A DNA stretch of 64,000 bases. It comes from Gymnothorax reevesii (lineage: Eukaryota; Chordata; Actinopteri; Anguilliformes; Muraenidae). Positions 22,850 through 35,310 of this stretch are shown piece by piece (within the stretch, counting starts at the first letter, position 1; each line of letters starts with the position of its first letter). Below the pieces are notes generated by a model that saw only the letters and a program-made list of their open reading frames with translations, did not search any database and was not told the DNA's origin. The stretch is taken from positions 56,666,120 through 56,730,119 of the forward strand of contig CM056583.1 of the NCBI GenBank assembly GCA_029721435.1. The letters run 5' to 3'. The position numbers and the translations under genes are program-made.

Positions 22850-24480
22850 TGCAACAGTACGAGGTCTTTGTTGTTGCATATTGTCTCAAAATGCGCAATT
22901 CGTTTTCTATTGCAGACAAGTGGGCACTGCTGGCGGGCTACTCTAGCACCCGCACCCTTTTTTTATGCAGTAATGCCTTCGCCATATGTACAGAATGCGT
23001 TTTTTTCTGTTGTCTTGGTAGAATATGCAAGGGTGTTCGTGGAGAAGATGTTGACTTCAAGATGACATGTGTTGCTTCAAACTACTTGTGCAAATTACCT
23101 TTGCCAAGGGATACAGCCCCATACCTTGACTGTGATGTAGCGCTCAGGAACCAGTCGCAAGAACCAAGCAATGCAGTAGATAGGAATTTTATTAAGCAAG
23201 GGAGTAAACCCCCGCAAGGCAGAGGGCAAAGGTACAAATGTCCACAATCCAAAATTACAATCCAGTAGGGCAGAATCCGAGTCGTAAACCAGGGCAGCAA
23301 TCACAGTACTTGTAGTTAGACAGAAAAGGGTTCAAAAAACAAATGCAGACAAAATTCCAAATCAGAGCCGAAAATCGTAAATCAGGGACGGTCCAGTCAG
23401 AATAGAATCACAAAGAATACGAGGTGAAAACAAGCGTAGCACAGGCAAACCAAGAGAAACGTTCTGACAAGAAACTGCTGTGAGAGGACTGCTAAAATAT
23501 ACACACGGGAGGTCACATGATATACAGAAATCAGGTGTAGAGAATCAGACTAATTACTAAGGAGCAAACATGAGGGAGACCCTAATCACATGAAATAGGC
23601 AAAAGCCAAAACACAGACAGGGATCACGGGACAGCCAATGACAAAACACACAGCTCCGGTTAAGGATTTCACATGTGCTCAGATAATAAGAGAAAGGACA
23701 GAGTGGGTAGGTGCGGAGGATCCGCTGAAACGCAGCAAAGAAGATTAAGTGAAGGCAAGAGGCAGAGACTAGAGCAGGGCGAATGCTGAGAGATTGTTCA
23801 TCAATTAGTAATGTGCAGCTATACAATCCCTGGTGCTCGTTAGTAAGTTAGTATTATGTACAATGTTAGTCTAGTTAGTAACTTTTACAAAAACAACAAA
23901 CTGTTAGTATTGGTTAGTAATATAGAAAAGCATGGTGAAGGAAGTAAACGAGATAGGAAGGAATGGTTGAAATCCCAGAAACCATGAAATCACCCGAAAG
24001 TTTGGCACACAATACTGGGGCAGTGAGCGATCACAAGACAAAAGACCAGACAGGGGGAGACAAAGTGCAATGCATGGCAAAAGCAAAAACATGGACCGGA
24101 ATATTATCAGCAGAGTGGATAATGGAAAGAATACAAAACATGGCAATAACAAAAACATGGCATAAACTAAACTGAGACGAAACATGAACAGAACCAGACA
24201 GAATCATAACATTGACAGAGCATGGCTTTGGAACTTGTTGCTGGTAACAGTCTTGACAATCCTTTTTTCTTTCGGTGCACCAGGCATTCATTTCTTCCAA
24301 CACGACCTGAAATATTGATTAGTCTGACCACAATACATGTTTCCACTGTTTGATGGTGGATTGTATTGCGCAGATACCGTGGATTGTAATGAAGTTGACA
24401 GCCCTTCTGGAGATAGGTAACATAAAACTTCACTGGGCGTAAAGGAAGCCTTAACTGCCATTTCTGATAGGACCACTTCG
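22850..24480 (-). pseudogene. Tc1-like transposase fossil, split by a solo LTR
   Basis: On the minus strand, 24470-24217 encodes degraded Tc1 transposase (TVETCIVV... in one frame; the motif corresponding to QWKHVLWSD at about 24350-24320; then CQDCYQQQVPKPCS). The homology resumes beyond the LTR at 23130-22850 with VWGCI and downstream pieces matching the second catalytic half (a YSTKTTEKNAF-like remnant of the DNAKPH region). Stops and frameshifts abound. The LTR interrupts it exactly between the CYQ..QKP and VWGC motifs. Confidence 0.65.
23131..24211 (-). repeat. Solo LTR of a Gypsy-type element, minus strand
   Basis: Reading on the minus strand it begins TGTTATGATTCTGTCTGG and ends CGCTACATCACA. 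Both flanks carry TTGAC (23126-23130 and 24212-24216), a 5-bp duplication. No internal coding region is present, so internal recombination has probably removed it. Its beginning resembles the LTR starts at 14045 and 55708. Confidence 0.85.
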
Positions 24481-26545
24481 TCAAAAAAGAATATTTATTG
24501 CAACATACAGGCATACAATCATACATTGAGTTTGGCGACATGGCTCTGTTATGAGAGATCCCTGCCCGTCTGAACGAGGAGCCAAAGGCAGGGAGCTGCT
24601 AGTAATCCCCCTCCAAGGAACAGAGCCAACAGCAGCAATGACCTCACGAAAGAGACATTGCTATAGAACGAAAATTTAGACAAAGAGAGCCAGGTTAACG
24701 AATCCAATAGATTGGTGGAGCTGGGGTGGAGGAAGATTGTTGAGCGAGAGCACTGAGGAGCAGCTTCCCGAGGTGAGCTTAAATAGAGTAGCATATTACC
24801 TGCCAAGCAATCAGGCAGCTAGGTCAGATGACAGTCATGTGCACTCAGGTAGAGGCTGCTCCTCTGTTAGCAGGCTTGACTCCATGGCCTATAAGAACTT
24901 ACGTCAAGTCTTCATTTGCTGATGTAACTTCACATTGCAGTGCTCGTGAAAGGATTTCCAAAGTAATCCTGAGCTCATATGGTTATATTACTGATAAATA
25001 AGTGTTGATTCTTGATGCTGTGGTAAGTAATCAATGATCTCTAGTATTCAGATTGGGGTTGCACCCTTGTCATTCACACAAATAGATTCTTCCAGACTAA
25101 AAGAAGCTTTCAGGTATGTTATGAACTGTAGAAGCTGAAATATCCAAATCCCTGCTCATCATTCTTTCAATCCTGTCTTTCAATGATTTTCACACACATT
25201 TGTGGGCAAATTGGCAATCCTCAGCCCATCTTTGCTCCTGAAGGACGAAGACCTTTCCTGGTTGCTGCTTTTGGGCCATATTATGATTACAGTAACCTGC
25301 TCACATCAGCTGTTTCAGATTACAATCATTATAAACATTTTTTATATATATATCATTATTAGTCTTGAATTGCCTCAATCCCAACTTTTTAAAAATGTGT
25401 TTTAGGCCTGAATAGCAGTGATTGATGTATATTTTGATGCATTTTACACACTGTTCAAACTTCATCCAGGTTTGGGTTGTGAATGAATGTTCACGTCAAA
25501 GGGGAACTGGTAATAGATGCCATAATGTTACACATTTTTTGGTTCTTCAGTTATGTTATATTTTCATCTTGAAAGCAAGAAATGAAAAGTCCTTTTTGAG
25601 GACTATGATTGAATGGCATACCTGAGAAATAAAATGCTCTCTCGCATATTTTCTGTGAGGAAACAGTGATTGATACTCTGACATGTTAATGTGCTTGCTG
25701 GTATGTACTTGCAGTTGACCCATCGGCTGCAGCAAAGAGACTCCATGGGGATGTTCAAATTTATTATTAATGTAAAAATACAAACTGTGACTCGTGTTGC
25801 CCTTTTTCACCTCTTAGGCATAGTATATGAAAATAGGACAAAAATTAGCGGTGGTTCACAAACATGCCTTTGTTAAAATATTTTAGATATCTCCAGCCTG
25901 TTGTGTTGTCTTTATCAGGCTGTTTGGAACTGTTTTGTATTAGCTCCATTATTTTCAAGCACACACACACACATATTGGGGAGTAAAAGTGGTAAAGGAG
26001 TAAGAGGGAGTGATTTCTGATAAAGGTGGAGGGGCCATATTCAAATGATTGGTTCATATATTCCGTAAAGGCTATGCCACCGAGACACCCGCTCACCCAC
26101 CGACCTCTGGTCTCGCTTTATCACAGCTACTCTATTTGCCTGGAAGCAACCACCAGACGAAAAAACAATAACGGTAAACTAACAGAGATCTGAGTTTAAG
26201 GAGGTACATTTAATTAGAGCAGTGTCGGTAGTTATTGTACATCTGGCCTGTTTTATGTCACATACTAACCGTCAGTGACAGCCAATCAAGAGAGAGAATT
26301 CAACTAAAAAAATCCTGTTGGTGGGCAGACGTTTGGCTGCAGCGCAACACTGAAAGTGGAGGTTTCTGCAGAGACACTAGAGGCCATATGGTAGCTCTGG
26401 GGCCTTTGTGCTTTGATTGATTTGCTATTATTATCCTTTTTAGTGAAAGTGACGGTAGTCCCTACCTCCCCCTCTTGAGTCTTTCAATTGCAAATCAGCT
26501 GTAGTTTTACTTATTTCTGCCCCCCCCCAAAAAAAAAGCATACTC
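24481..26545. other. Intergenic; possible LTR-like repeat at 24490-24830
   Basis: On the minus strand 24830-24490 has a TATTTAAG motif about 290 bases upstream of an AATAAATATTC motif, a layout seen in LTRs, but no ends or target duplication could be fixed. The remainder to 26.5 kb shows no gene; a (CA)n run lies at 25959-25972. Confidence 0.35.
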
Positions 26546-27370
26546 ATACATGCTTGTGCGCACACACACACACACTCACATGGTGAAACATGCATGTATA
26601 CACGCACGCATGCGCTCTCACACACGCACATGCATAAACATGCTTGAGTCTGAGCATTTGCTTGGATGGCCATTCCACTGTGAGTTGTGGCAGCTGCTGA
26701 CTGCAGGGGGAAGGCCCTTTGTGCCTCTATGATTCAGCTCTTCTTATTGTTCAGTTATAGAAGAGCAACAGCAGGGAGGGGGCAGAGCGGCAGGGCTCAC
26801 GCACGTGCCTGATGTCTGCATCTCCAGCTCTTGTGTTCAGCCGGCCACAGTCCTCAGACTCGTGGCCAGACAGCTGCTACGGAGTCCAGCAGCACAGCAG
26901 CTGTCCAACCCAGCCCCCCCCCCAAACCACATTAAAGCTCCCTATTCATGGGAACAATGGAGGGGCTCAGGGACAGAACTGGCTGGAGCCTCTGCATTAG
27001 CAGCATGCGGCTCAGTGCATGCTTCATAACACTCTTGTGTGCATGTACATTCAAGCACACCATCATGCACATACATACACTCATGTTCATACATGAACAC
27101 AGGATCACATGCTACAAATGGACTGAAACATACGCACATGCACTCAGACACACACTTCCACATACTAGCATGCACATATCACACTTGCATAGACACACAC
27201 ACATGTGCATTCGTGCACACACATGCATGCGAATGCACACAAATGCACGCGTACAAGCATGCTCGCACACACGCGCATGCATGCACGCAGACGCACAAAC
27301 ATACACACAAACACATTCTCAGACTCTCGTATTTAATATCTGCTGACCAACACACTTACACAAACTGAAA
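26546..27370. repeat. CA/CATG-rich simple-sequence region
   Basis: Two blocks, 26550-26645 and 27005-27370, are made of CACA, ACATGC and CACGCA variants; the second alternates purine and pyrimidine over long runs. Between them (26690-27000) is ordinary GC-richer sequence. The open frames here, rich in His, Thr and Cys, are by-products of the repeat. Confidence 0.85.
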
Positions 27371-27807
27371 CAACATGCCCTGCGTTAATCAGCGCTGTGT
27401 GGTGTGATGGTCGCTGCTTCGATGTGCTTGATTGGCCTGCTTGGAGAACATGGAATATCCTTTGAACGCATCAAATTATTATCATGCAGTGGTTATGCTA
27501 CTGCACTACATTGAACAATAATATTATAACTCTGAGAATTGGATCCCTGAATCCTGAATAATGTGATCTAACAACAGTTGAATTCAGCAACACTGATCAA
27601 AAGATCAAACTATATGATATTTGGAATGGCACATAATATGAATTTGATCATTTGAACCACCACAGCCTTAACAATAATCAAATTATTGTGCAATTTTGAC
27701 TAAGTCATTGCTTTTTTTCACGAGTCAATAATTACTTACAAATAACACCATAAAAAAGGAGACAACTCAAAATCATCATGCTCATTATAGCCCCCAGGGG
27801 CTAATGT
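27371..27807. other. Spacer, nothing recognised
   Basis: AT-rich sequence with no coding or structural feature that I can support. Confidence 0.4.
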
Positions 27808-27931
27808 ACCTGGGATCCGTTTCTTATCGGCATAGATTCTAAGTTAGCAACTTACATAGTTCGTCCATTCACAGTCAATGGGTCCAACTATGTAAGTTAG
27901 CAACTGCGATTTCAGGAAATGTATCCCTGGT
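27808..27931. mobile_element. Small MITE with inverted ends and inner hairpin
   Basis: TACCTGGGATCCGTTTCTT on the left pairs with AGGAAATGTATCCCTGGT on the right; inside, CAACTTACATAGTT pairs with AACTATGTAAGTTAG around a 20-30 base centre. About 124 bp, non-coding. The layout is that of a short fold-back or hAT-like MITE. Confidence 0.7.
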
Positions 27932-30900
27932 TGGAAGATGCAAAATGTTCTTCTTTTAAATAATTGGCAAACCAGATCACTGCCTCTCCTTCCGGTGGGC
28001 TCAGCCTCAATACATGTACACTGTAAAGCATGAATGTTGGGGTACATTTTAGTAGTATTTTTTGGTACCGGTAATGTAGGATTTGGACGTCTAGTCACAC
28101 TATTGTGCTCAATAAGTCAGGTTTTCAATGTCCAAAGCATTTTCTTAACAAATCCAGCATGACCACATGGAGACAGTCAAAGATAAATCTTGTGTTGTGT
28201 TACATGTAATGCTCTGTTTAATGGAATATCTCTTGTTGAAACGTGGATGAGCAGAACTTGTTTTTCTTGACACATTAGCTGGGTGTAGGAGTGAATACCT
28301 GAGGAGGCGGAGCATAGTGGTCAGCCCTGACCACTTATCCTTCAGATTTATACCCCTCCTCAAGGAAAATAGAGGAGGATCCTTGAATGTTTCATGAAGC
28401 CGTTGATCTGTAGAGATTATTTTCTAGTGTCTTTTAACAGTATCTACAATTACTCAACAATGTGCACTGTAAATCCATAGACACACGGCTGAAAAAAGTT
28501 TTTAAGGAAGTCTTGTCTATCGCTGCATGTGACTTTCAAAAGCAGTCTGCTCTAACCAAGCTTGAGAATAACTAACTGAATCATTTTTTCATGTCTTTTA
28601 GGTTGTCCTCAAAATCACTGTCCACATCACAGACTCTACACACACTGCGCATTTCACTATATGGAAGACTTTTAAGATGAAGAGGATAGACAACTTTAGG
28701 AATGTAGCAAATTATTGACACTAGAGTTCTTTTTGTAGAGTGCAATGTGAAGGCTATTCCCCAACTGCTTAATCCTTAAATTTACATTAAATATAAATTC
28801 CAAGAACAAGTGGGAACTCTTGTATTAATCTGCTCAACAACCTCACTCGATTTCTCATGGGACCCAGACCACAAAAAATACACCATCAAAAATCCTACAC
28901 TAATTAGATATGCATTCATCCAAAAAGACTATTATAATAAATAGTAAACATTTGCATAGTTTAGGGTAACTGCTGTTTCCAAAGCCATTCCATGTACTTG
29001 TAAATAATAATCCCTCTCAAACAAGAAGTAGTTCTTACTTAGAATCATGCTAGTTGGATCAAAAAATCAGTAGAGGGATGACATTCAGCTCTTTGGTTTG
29101 AAATTGAAATTATTTCGTAAATCAATGCACCAATTCAGCCTTTTTAACTGTTTTTTTTTTTTTTTTTTGAGCTAATGCGTGTGTTCTTATTTGAAATTAA
29201 TTATATGTTCGAAATCGAAATGTAGTCTCCATGACACTGTGACGGTCACGTGCATTTACCCTTATCTGTGTGGAAGATGCGCGTTGGAACTTTGGGTGTG
29301 AAAATTGTTAAAACAGTTCACCAATCACAGCATTTTTTCAAAGACAAAATGAAAAAGGTCCCTCTTTCTCCCACGTTATACATGCTTGTAGTTAGGTCCC
29401 TGTTCATTTGAATACAATCTGTAATAATTTTGAAAATCCAACAAAAAACAACGGTAAAGGGTCCATCATGTGGTGTTCAAATATAAGATTATTTAAAACA
29501 GTTTAACTTGAACTTGTTCAAACTTGGTTTAGTGAAAAGGTGACAACCTTCGGCAGTGTCTCAAAACAGATTGAGCTGCCTTGCATTCAATGGCAGCTGT
29601 CTACATAGACACTGCTTTTACCAAAATGGAATCTTATGAGACTAGGTTCATTAAGACAAGACAGACAGGAATCGTTCCTAATTCATGTACGCTGACAGGA
29701 CACTATCCCATTAATCAAACTTCCATCTCCAAGTGGACATGGCTTAGTTTTTCTCCCCTGCAAGCAGCTTTTCTCCCCGCATGCAAGCTTTTACAAAGGC
29801 TTAAGAGCTTTAAAAAAGGCTTGAAAACAGTTTTGGATCCTGATAACACAGGCCGTCATTGTAAATACAGCTTCTTGGCAACACAGCTTGATGTCATATT
29901 GTAGATGATCGCAAATGAACTGCAATTCAAACGTAGTAACCACAGCAGGTGTGTGAAAAAAAAAAAAAACTCCTCTAAAAACCTTCAGATTTAGTTGTGC
30001 TAGATAGGGCAGAGAAAATGAAGCAACATGACACAAAGATGGCGAAAATCTAGGAAGAAACAATAAATTAACTGGACAGTCCGGTCGCCCACAACCGTAT
30101 GGAGCCCCCGAAAGTCTGCTTCTGTCCTTTTTTGTGCATTTGTGCATTATTCAGCCAATACCGTTGCCATGGCAATCAAAATCGATAGGTGTCATAACTG
30201 AAGCATAATGCATGTCCACCTGAAATGTTCACAAGTTTTAATTATGATTTTACCACACTGACTGTGGGATAACTGAAGTGCTATAAAACACTTTCTGATT
30301 GTCACATTATGACAAAACAGAAAATTTTAGTTGAAATAAATATAACTTTTGGTATGCTTACCTGCATACCTTAGAATGGTGTGTAATTGTGTTACTAATG
30401 TGTATAGACAGTAACCTGCCATCAAAGGTAAGTTAGGGTAAGCAGAATCTTCACCTTTTAGCAGGATTATTCTCAACCTGCTCCCATTTACTTTACTCGA
30501 TTAGCAGTCAAACAACTGATTGACTCATTTACTAAGACTAATCAACAGAATGTCTGGCCAATTTTATTTTCACAGCATTACTTCTCATTTCATCTGAACA
30601 TAAAATACTTACAGGACAGCAGATAGATTTTCATCACAGCAGATGGAAGACGAAGAAGAAAATATTATTCTTCTATGATGTTTTTTGACAGTTTGCAAAC
30701 CAGCTTCTATTCTTCATATCCATTGGCTAAAGCTCTAAATTAGCATTTTGATTTCTTCAATTTCCTTTGATACATCCTAAATATAAAAAGAGTAATGCCT
30801 GAGTAACTACAATAAATGAGTACAATACGAAGCAAAGATCAATTAACAACAATAGAATTTTGACTCGCAGCCAAGTGGAATTACTTTCTTTGATTTTGTG

Positions 30901-31510
30901 GGCAGTTTTTAAGGTTCTGAGTATGAGCAGTAATTGCAGCACAGCTCCTTGTTGTAAGTCTTTTTGTTCAAAATAGCCGCTATGCCTCACCCATTATTGG
31001 CTGCAGGTGGGGATGTTTTTTTAATGTAAGCTCACAGCTTTGGGAAATATAACTAAATTTGTACTCTCAGCATTGGAATAATGACAGCCTACTCATTTTT
31101 TTTTTGACATTAATAGGTTGTTTTTAACAGATGAGCGTTCATCGTTTCTGGTGGTATCACTCACTGCCACATCATAACAAGAAATTAAGGTGCTGAATCG
31201 TAATGAGTTAAGTTCTGAGAACGTAAAGTTGTGATAACTTGAATCTTTGACTTAACTCAATCAAAGCAACAAGATAACCTGACTTAGTCAAATCGAGTGA
31301 ACAACTCTTTTTTTTTTTTTACAATGCAGAGGCACTTGTTTTTTTACCAAACCTTTCCTTGCCTGGTATGATTGAGGTGGAATAGCCCTCATTCAAGGAG
31401 TCCATTCAATTCCTACTCAAAATTGTTTAATTATATCCAATTTTTTTTTGTTTACATCACTGTGGATCATCTCATAACATGACATACTGAACAAAAACAG
31501 TAGCTCTATT
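27932..31510. other. Intergenic, no gene seen
   Basis: 3.6 kb downstream of the minus-strand gadd45 copy. It includes a short perfect palindrome (GTGGTCAGCCCTGACCAC, 28318-28335), a T run near 29150-29169 and a T13 run near 31307-31320. A 107-codon plus-strand open frame at 29581-29904 has no recognisable domain. No repeat family was identified. Confidence 0.45.
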
Positions 31511-31514
31511 GCCA

Positions 31515-31520
31515 TTTATT
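31515..31520 (-). terminator. Possible polyadenylation signal for the minus-strand gadd45 copy
   Basis: AATAAA on the minus strand, about 560 bases beyond the stop codon at 32076-32078. Position is reasonable for a gadd45 3' UTR, but other AT-rich hexamers occur nearby. Confidence 0.35.
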
Positions 31521-32075
31521 TTGAAGAAAAAAGTACAGGGTGACGTGATACAGTCTATACAGATAATTTTTTTAGAATGTAACATGGCCTTTAATAAATT
31601 TTCTATCTCTGGATCAAAATTTGTCGTAAAACATACATTTCATTGTTTGTTCTTTATGCCTAAATCAATTTTTTCAGGCTCTTTAATGGCATGTTTTGCT
31701 TTTCCTTGAATAATTTTCAGATAAATCATGAAGGTCTGTCAAATAGAATCTCTCCGAGTAACCTGACTCGCTGCTTCATGTTTCGCACCAAACGCCTTCT
31801 GTTTCTCCCCCATGTTGCTCTAACGGTCCGTTCTCTGCGACAATGATGTTCTGACTGGAAATCCTGGTTCCTCAACTGAGTTCCATGTTGCTCCATAGGC
31901 TCTCTGTGCCATTGTTGTGCAGATCCTGAGTCCTCGCTACAAGTCGCACATCCATCCAGTCCTCTCTCTGAAGTAACGAATGCTGGGTAATCCCTGAGTA
32001 ATTATTGCATAGTCCAGGAGATTTCTGGAGCCCCAGCAGGTAGCTCAGCCCTCGTGTGGCTCAGGGTGACTAAAT

Positions 32076-33041
32076 TCAGCGTTTGGGAAGAGAAACAGCA
32101 GGCAGCCACTCACTAACACTGTGCCTCTCTGCGCAGAACAGGTGCAGTTTTTCCAGTGCTGGTTTCTGCCATGAGCCCTCTGTGGAAGTCTGCTGTAAAG
32201 CAAGGAGAAGCTTACTTTAGTGACATTGGGAAACATGCAGATTTTTATTCAAAAATGAGATATCAAAGATTTAAAGATGTGAAACAATCTCTTTGTAAAA
32301 TAATTGCACACATATCGTCAACACTCTTTTTGAATTTCTATGTATTTTCGAGGTATTGAGTAATGAATATAAGGTTGTATTTCTCAAGAATGAAAGAATT
32401 TCAATTTGGAACAAAAACCATCTTCTTAAAACAATATTCAAGCTGCTATGCTGCACATTTTTTACTCTGGCTGATATCATACCGTGATGAGAACACAGTG
32501 GGCATCCTCAAGTTCCACTGACTTGTCACCCACAATGTTAAAAAGTCGCTGCATGTCGTTGACTCGGACGATGCTGATGTCATTATCGAAGCAAAATGCC
32601 TGGATTAGAGTGAAGTGGATTTGCAGGGCGACGTCGCACTCAAACTCCTCATCGTTTGCCAGTACACAAAAAGCCACACTATCAGGGTCTCTGTGGGAGG
32701 AATGAAGACAATGATGGAATATGGTTCTCATGGAAAATAGACATTTCAAATGTAATTTATGATCAATTCCTAATTTATGTCAAAATTTGGGAAAATGCTG
32801 TTTCCAATATTCAGAATTTTATTTATTTGCAATAGATGTATCGACAATATGTCTTCATAATGTTCCTATTAAAATGAAATACAAATGCATTTCTGATGTT
32901 TTGGCCATGTCTTTCTTTTCTGTATGGGAGAGTCACTCACCCGTTCATCACTTTTGCAGACTCGTATACTCCAACTGTCAGGCAGTCATGTTTTCTCGCT
33001 GACACCAGTAGGTCTTGCAGTGTATTCCCAGGGCAAGGCAT
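32076..33041 (-). CDS. gadd45g: GADD45-gamma-like protein, N-terminally shortened copy
   Basis: Stress-inducible nuclear/cytoplasmic scaffold of the L7Ae-like fold; family members bind MEKK4, PCNA and CDK1-cyclin B. Coding exons on the minus strand: 33041-32941 (33 codons; TTTCTCAG acceptor just before, GTGAGT donor), 32690-32483 (208 nt; contains [18 protein letters not shown]) and 32189-32076 (ends LPAVSLPKR, stop TGA). The protein is about 140 aa; family members are usually near 155-165. No MTLEE start is seen: the apparent 5' exon (about 33275-33208) has no ATG, so translation should begin at MPCPGN at the start of the next exon. The middle exon agrees with the plus-strand copy at 65 of 69 residues, the last exon at only 21 of 37. 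The last acceptor is CAGCAG, giving an optional Gln. A missed 5' exon is the main alternative. Confidence 0.85.
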
Positions 33042-33207
33042 TCTGAGAAAAATAGACAAATTTGTCAAACAAATTCAATCATGAAAGATTTTTTTTAATA
33101 GCCATAGATACCAAAGCAAATCCCATACCTATTAAATCGGCAGCCTAATTACCTTTTACTAGTTACAGTGGTATTTTCTTGAGCAAAAATTTCTGAGGAA
33201 GCCCTAC

Positions 33208-33310
33208 TTGTCCAGACTCAAGAGATGTCCAGTGCTTAGGAGCGTCTGTTCAGATGTGAGAAAGGAGAGAGCTTGTTTATGCGGAACCTACTTGCTTGGC
33301 TGCATTTATA
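33208..33310 (-). promoter_or_regulatory. TATA promoter and non-coding first exon of the minus-strand gadd45 copy
   Basis: On the minus strand a TATAAATG box (33310-33303) is followed by TTCCGCATAAAC and AGCTCTCTC, similar to TTCCGCAAACTGTCTCTC just upstream of the plus-strand gadd45g start. A CAA/GTAGGG donor lies at 33208-33207 and pairs with the acceptor before 33042. The stretch CTCTTGAG may be a remnant of the usual MTLEE codons, but no ATG precedes it. Confidence 0.6.
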
Positions 33311-33319
33311 GGCAGACGT

Positions 33320-33920
33320 GGATTTTTTTGGTCATGGGCAGCGTCTTCTCTGTATGCTTTTCAGTGATTGGCTCTTGGGATAGAAATTATGCAAATGTGT
33401 ATGAGCAATTAATGGGGCTCTGGTTTACCACCTGATGGGCAGAACTACGCACTCCATTTGTTGTTCACCTGGGATGCATTTGTTGTTCCTGTGGGGTGAA
33501 CTCGCAAATTTCTTTCACTTCATTTTACAGTGACAGTGCAGAGGTGTAGCAGTGTGTTTAAAACAAAAATAGCCTTTTCTTACCTACCTTTGCCCTGCCT
33601 TAACAAACAGGAAGATACAAAAGAGATACAGAAAATAACTGTACTTCATTCTTCTGCACATGAAGCAGTGAAGCAGCATTGTAAATGAAGGAATACAGAA
33701 TTTAACATCTGCTTCCAGAATATTGTATAATACTTCAGTAAAACTGATGTCTATTCCTCCTCCAACAAAAATAATATATCTTGATGATTTGATCTGCTGT
33801 CTGATACAGCAGATACACAAGACAGATTGTGGAATTATGGATGATGACAATCATCCACCATCATAGCGACTCTGGACTCGGCTACACAGAACATTTGTGC
33901 TTCTGAGCAAAAAGATTTAT
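33320..33920. other. Upstream flank of the minus-strand gadd45 copy
   Basis: No gene seen. Minus-strand open frame 33584-33850 is rich in Cys, Ile and Phe with no recognised domain. Confidence 0.4.
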
Positions 33921-34125
33921 TGCCTCCGCCCAACAAAATTGGAGGAGGTTATGTGATCATTATCGTTTGTCTGTTGGTTGGTTTGTTGGTTTGTTTGTAA
34001 GCAGGATTACGAAAAAAAAAGTTATTGATGGATTTTCATCAAATTTGGTGGAATGATGAAGTGTTGATCAAGGAAGAGGTGATTCGATTTTGGGAGGTCA
34101 AAGTCAAAGGTCAAGGGCATGCAAA
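33921..34125. repeat. Dispersed repeat with nuclear-receptor half-sites, copy 1
   Basis: CTCCGCCCAACAAAATTGGA, GGATTTTCATCAAATTTGG and GGTCAAAGTCAAAGGTCA (34096-34113) mark a dispersed repeat seen in related forms at 42.5, 43.0 and 63.2 kb. No coding capacity. Confidence 0.55.
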
Positions 34126-34659
34126 AGGTCAAAAACACAATAAAAACATATTTGCGCGAAGACTGCAGGACTGCATTAGCACAGGGGTTGCTAGCTAATA
34201 CTGGCGAAAATAACATACATTGGCAGAGGTACTTGCACTCTCTGAGCTCAGCTCTAGTTTTAATAAGTACTAAGCTGCAACTGCTTCCAGTTTTGTCAAA
34301 CATTTTGGCACATTTGTAAAACATATGCTCGGTATTTAAAGCTCTATGCACTCATCTAAAACAGTCAACTATTTTTGAAAAACTTGAAAATTTTTCATCA
34401 AAATGAAGCACTGTTTTAAAAGAAGCAAAAAACAATATGTATGCTAATGCACGGTGGAAAAGAAAAATTACAAAAGCAAATGCACATTGATGTAAAAAAA
34501 TAGAAAAAACAAGATTGTAAAAATATTAATGCAACACTACATTTGTTTTCATTATAGTGTACAGCTTGTATACAGTAGCCAGTTTTAAAAAATTTAATTG
34601 CATATTAAAATGTATAGCTTCAGACATCAACTATAAAGATAGTTATAACAATTCAATAG

Positions 34660-35310
34660 TTGTGATGGGTAAAAGCTATGCCAAACAGCAAAAGGGGTGG
34701 GGCGTCATCAGTTAACATGTGACCCTTTCCTCAGTTCAACAACCCAATCCTCAATTCTCTGTGATACATGGGTTAAATAATTGCAATGTAGAGAAGTCAA
34801 GCTAATCTGGAAAGAGGCCAGAGGTTTGTAGATTAACTTGCGACCCCTTGTTGTATCCAAAAACCCAACCCCTCACTCTTCATGACAAATAGTTCAATAG
34901 TTCTAAAGGATACAAGCTAAGCCAATCAGGTATGGGAGCGGTGCTATGGTAATTATCATGTGACTCTCCCCGAGTCCAACAACCAAACCCTGGCAACAGT
35001 TCAAAAAATTAACATGTGTTTCTTTCCCAAATTCAACAACTCGCCCTCAACTCTCCATGACAAATGATTTAATAATTTTGAAGGATCAGATATCAACCAA
35101 TCAGGAAAGGGGCTGAGGATTTTTCAGTTGAAATGTGGCACTTTCCTGCTGGGAAACCTCAAGCGGGGCTTCTGCAATTAATGTGACTTTCTCTGAATCC
35201 AAGATCCCAGTCTCCAACTTTTACCGACGAACCGCTCACTATAAATGAAGTATCGAATATCAACAAATCTAAAAAGGGAGTGGGGCTTCAGCCCTAACCC
35301 TTAAATGAAT
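34660..35310. repeat. Degenerate tandem repeat, unit about 120-175 bp
   Basis: Units repeat the order GCCAATCAGG...GGGG, TTAACATGTGAC, TCCAACAACCCAA, CTCCATGACAAATA and TAATTTTGAAGGAT. Unit starts (AAGCTA/ATCAAC before the CAATCAGG block) fall near 34672, 34800, 34921, 35097 and 35257, so spacing varies. About five diverged copies; non-coding. Confidence 0.7.

Noticed and set aside
23904..24185. Minus-strand frame of 93 codons as membrane protein
   Set aside because: Its Leu/Phe-rich peptide comes from the T-rich solo LTR.
27039..27368. His/Thr-rich 109-codon frame
   Set aside because: It is a translation of CA/GCAT simple repeats; similar frames exist in other phases and on the other strand.
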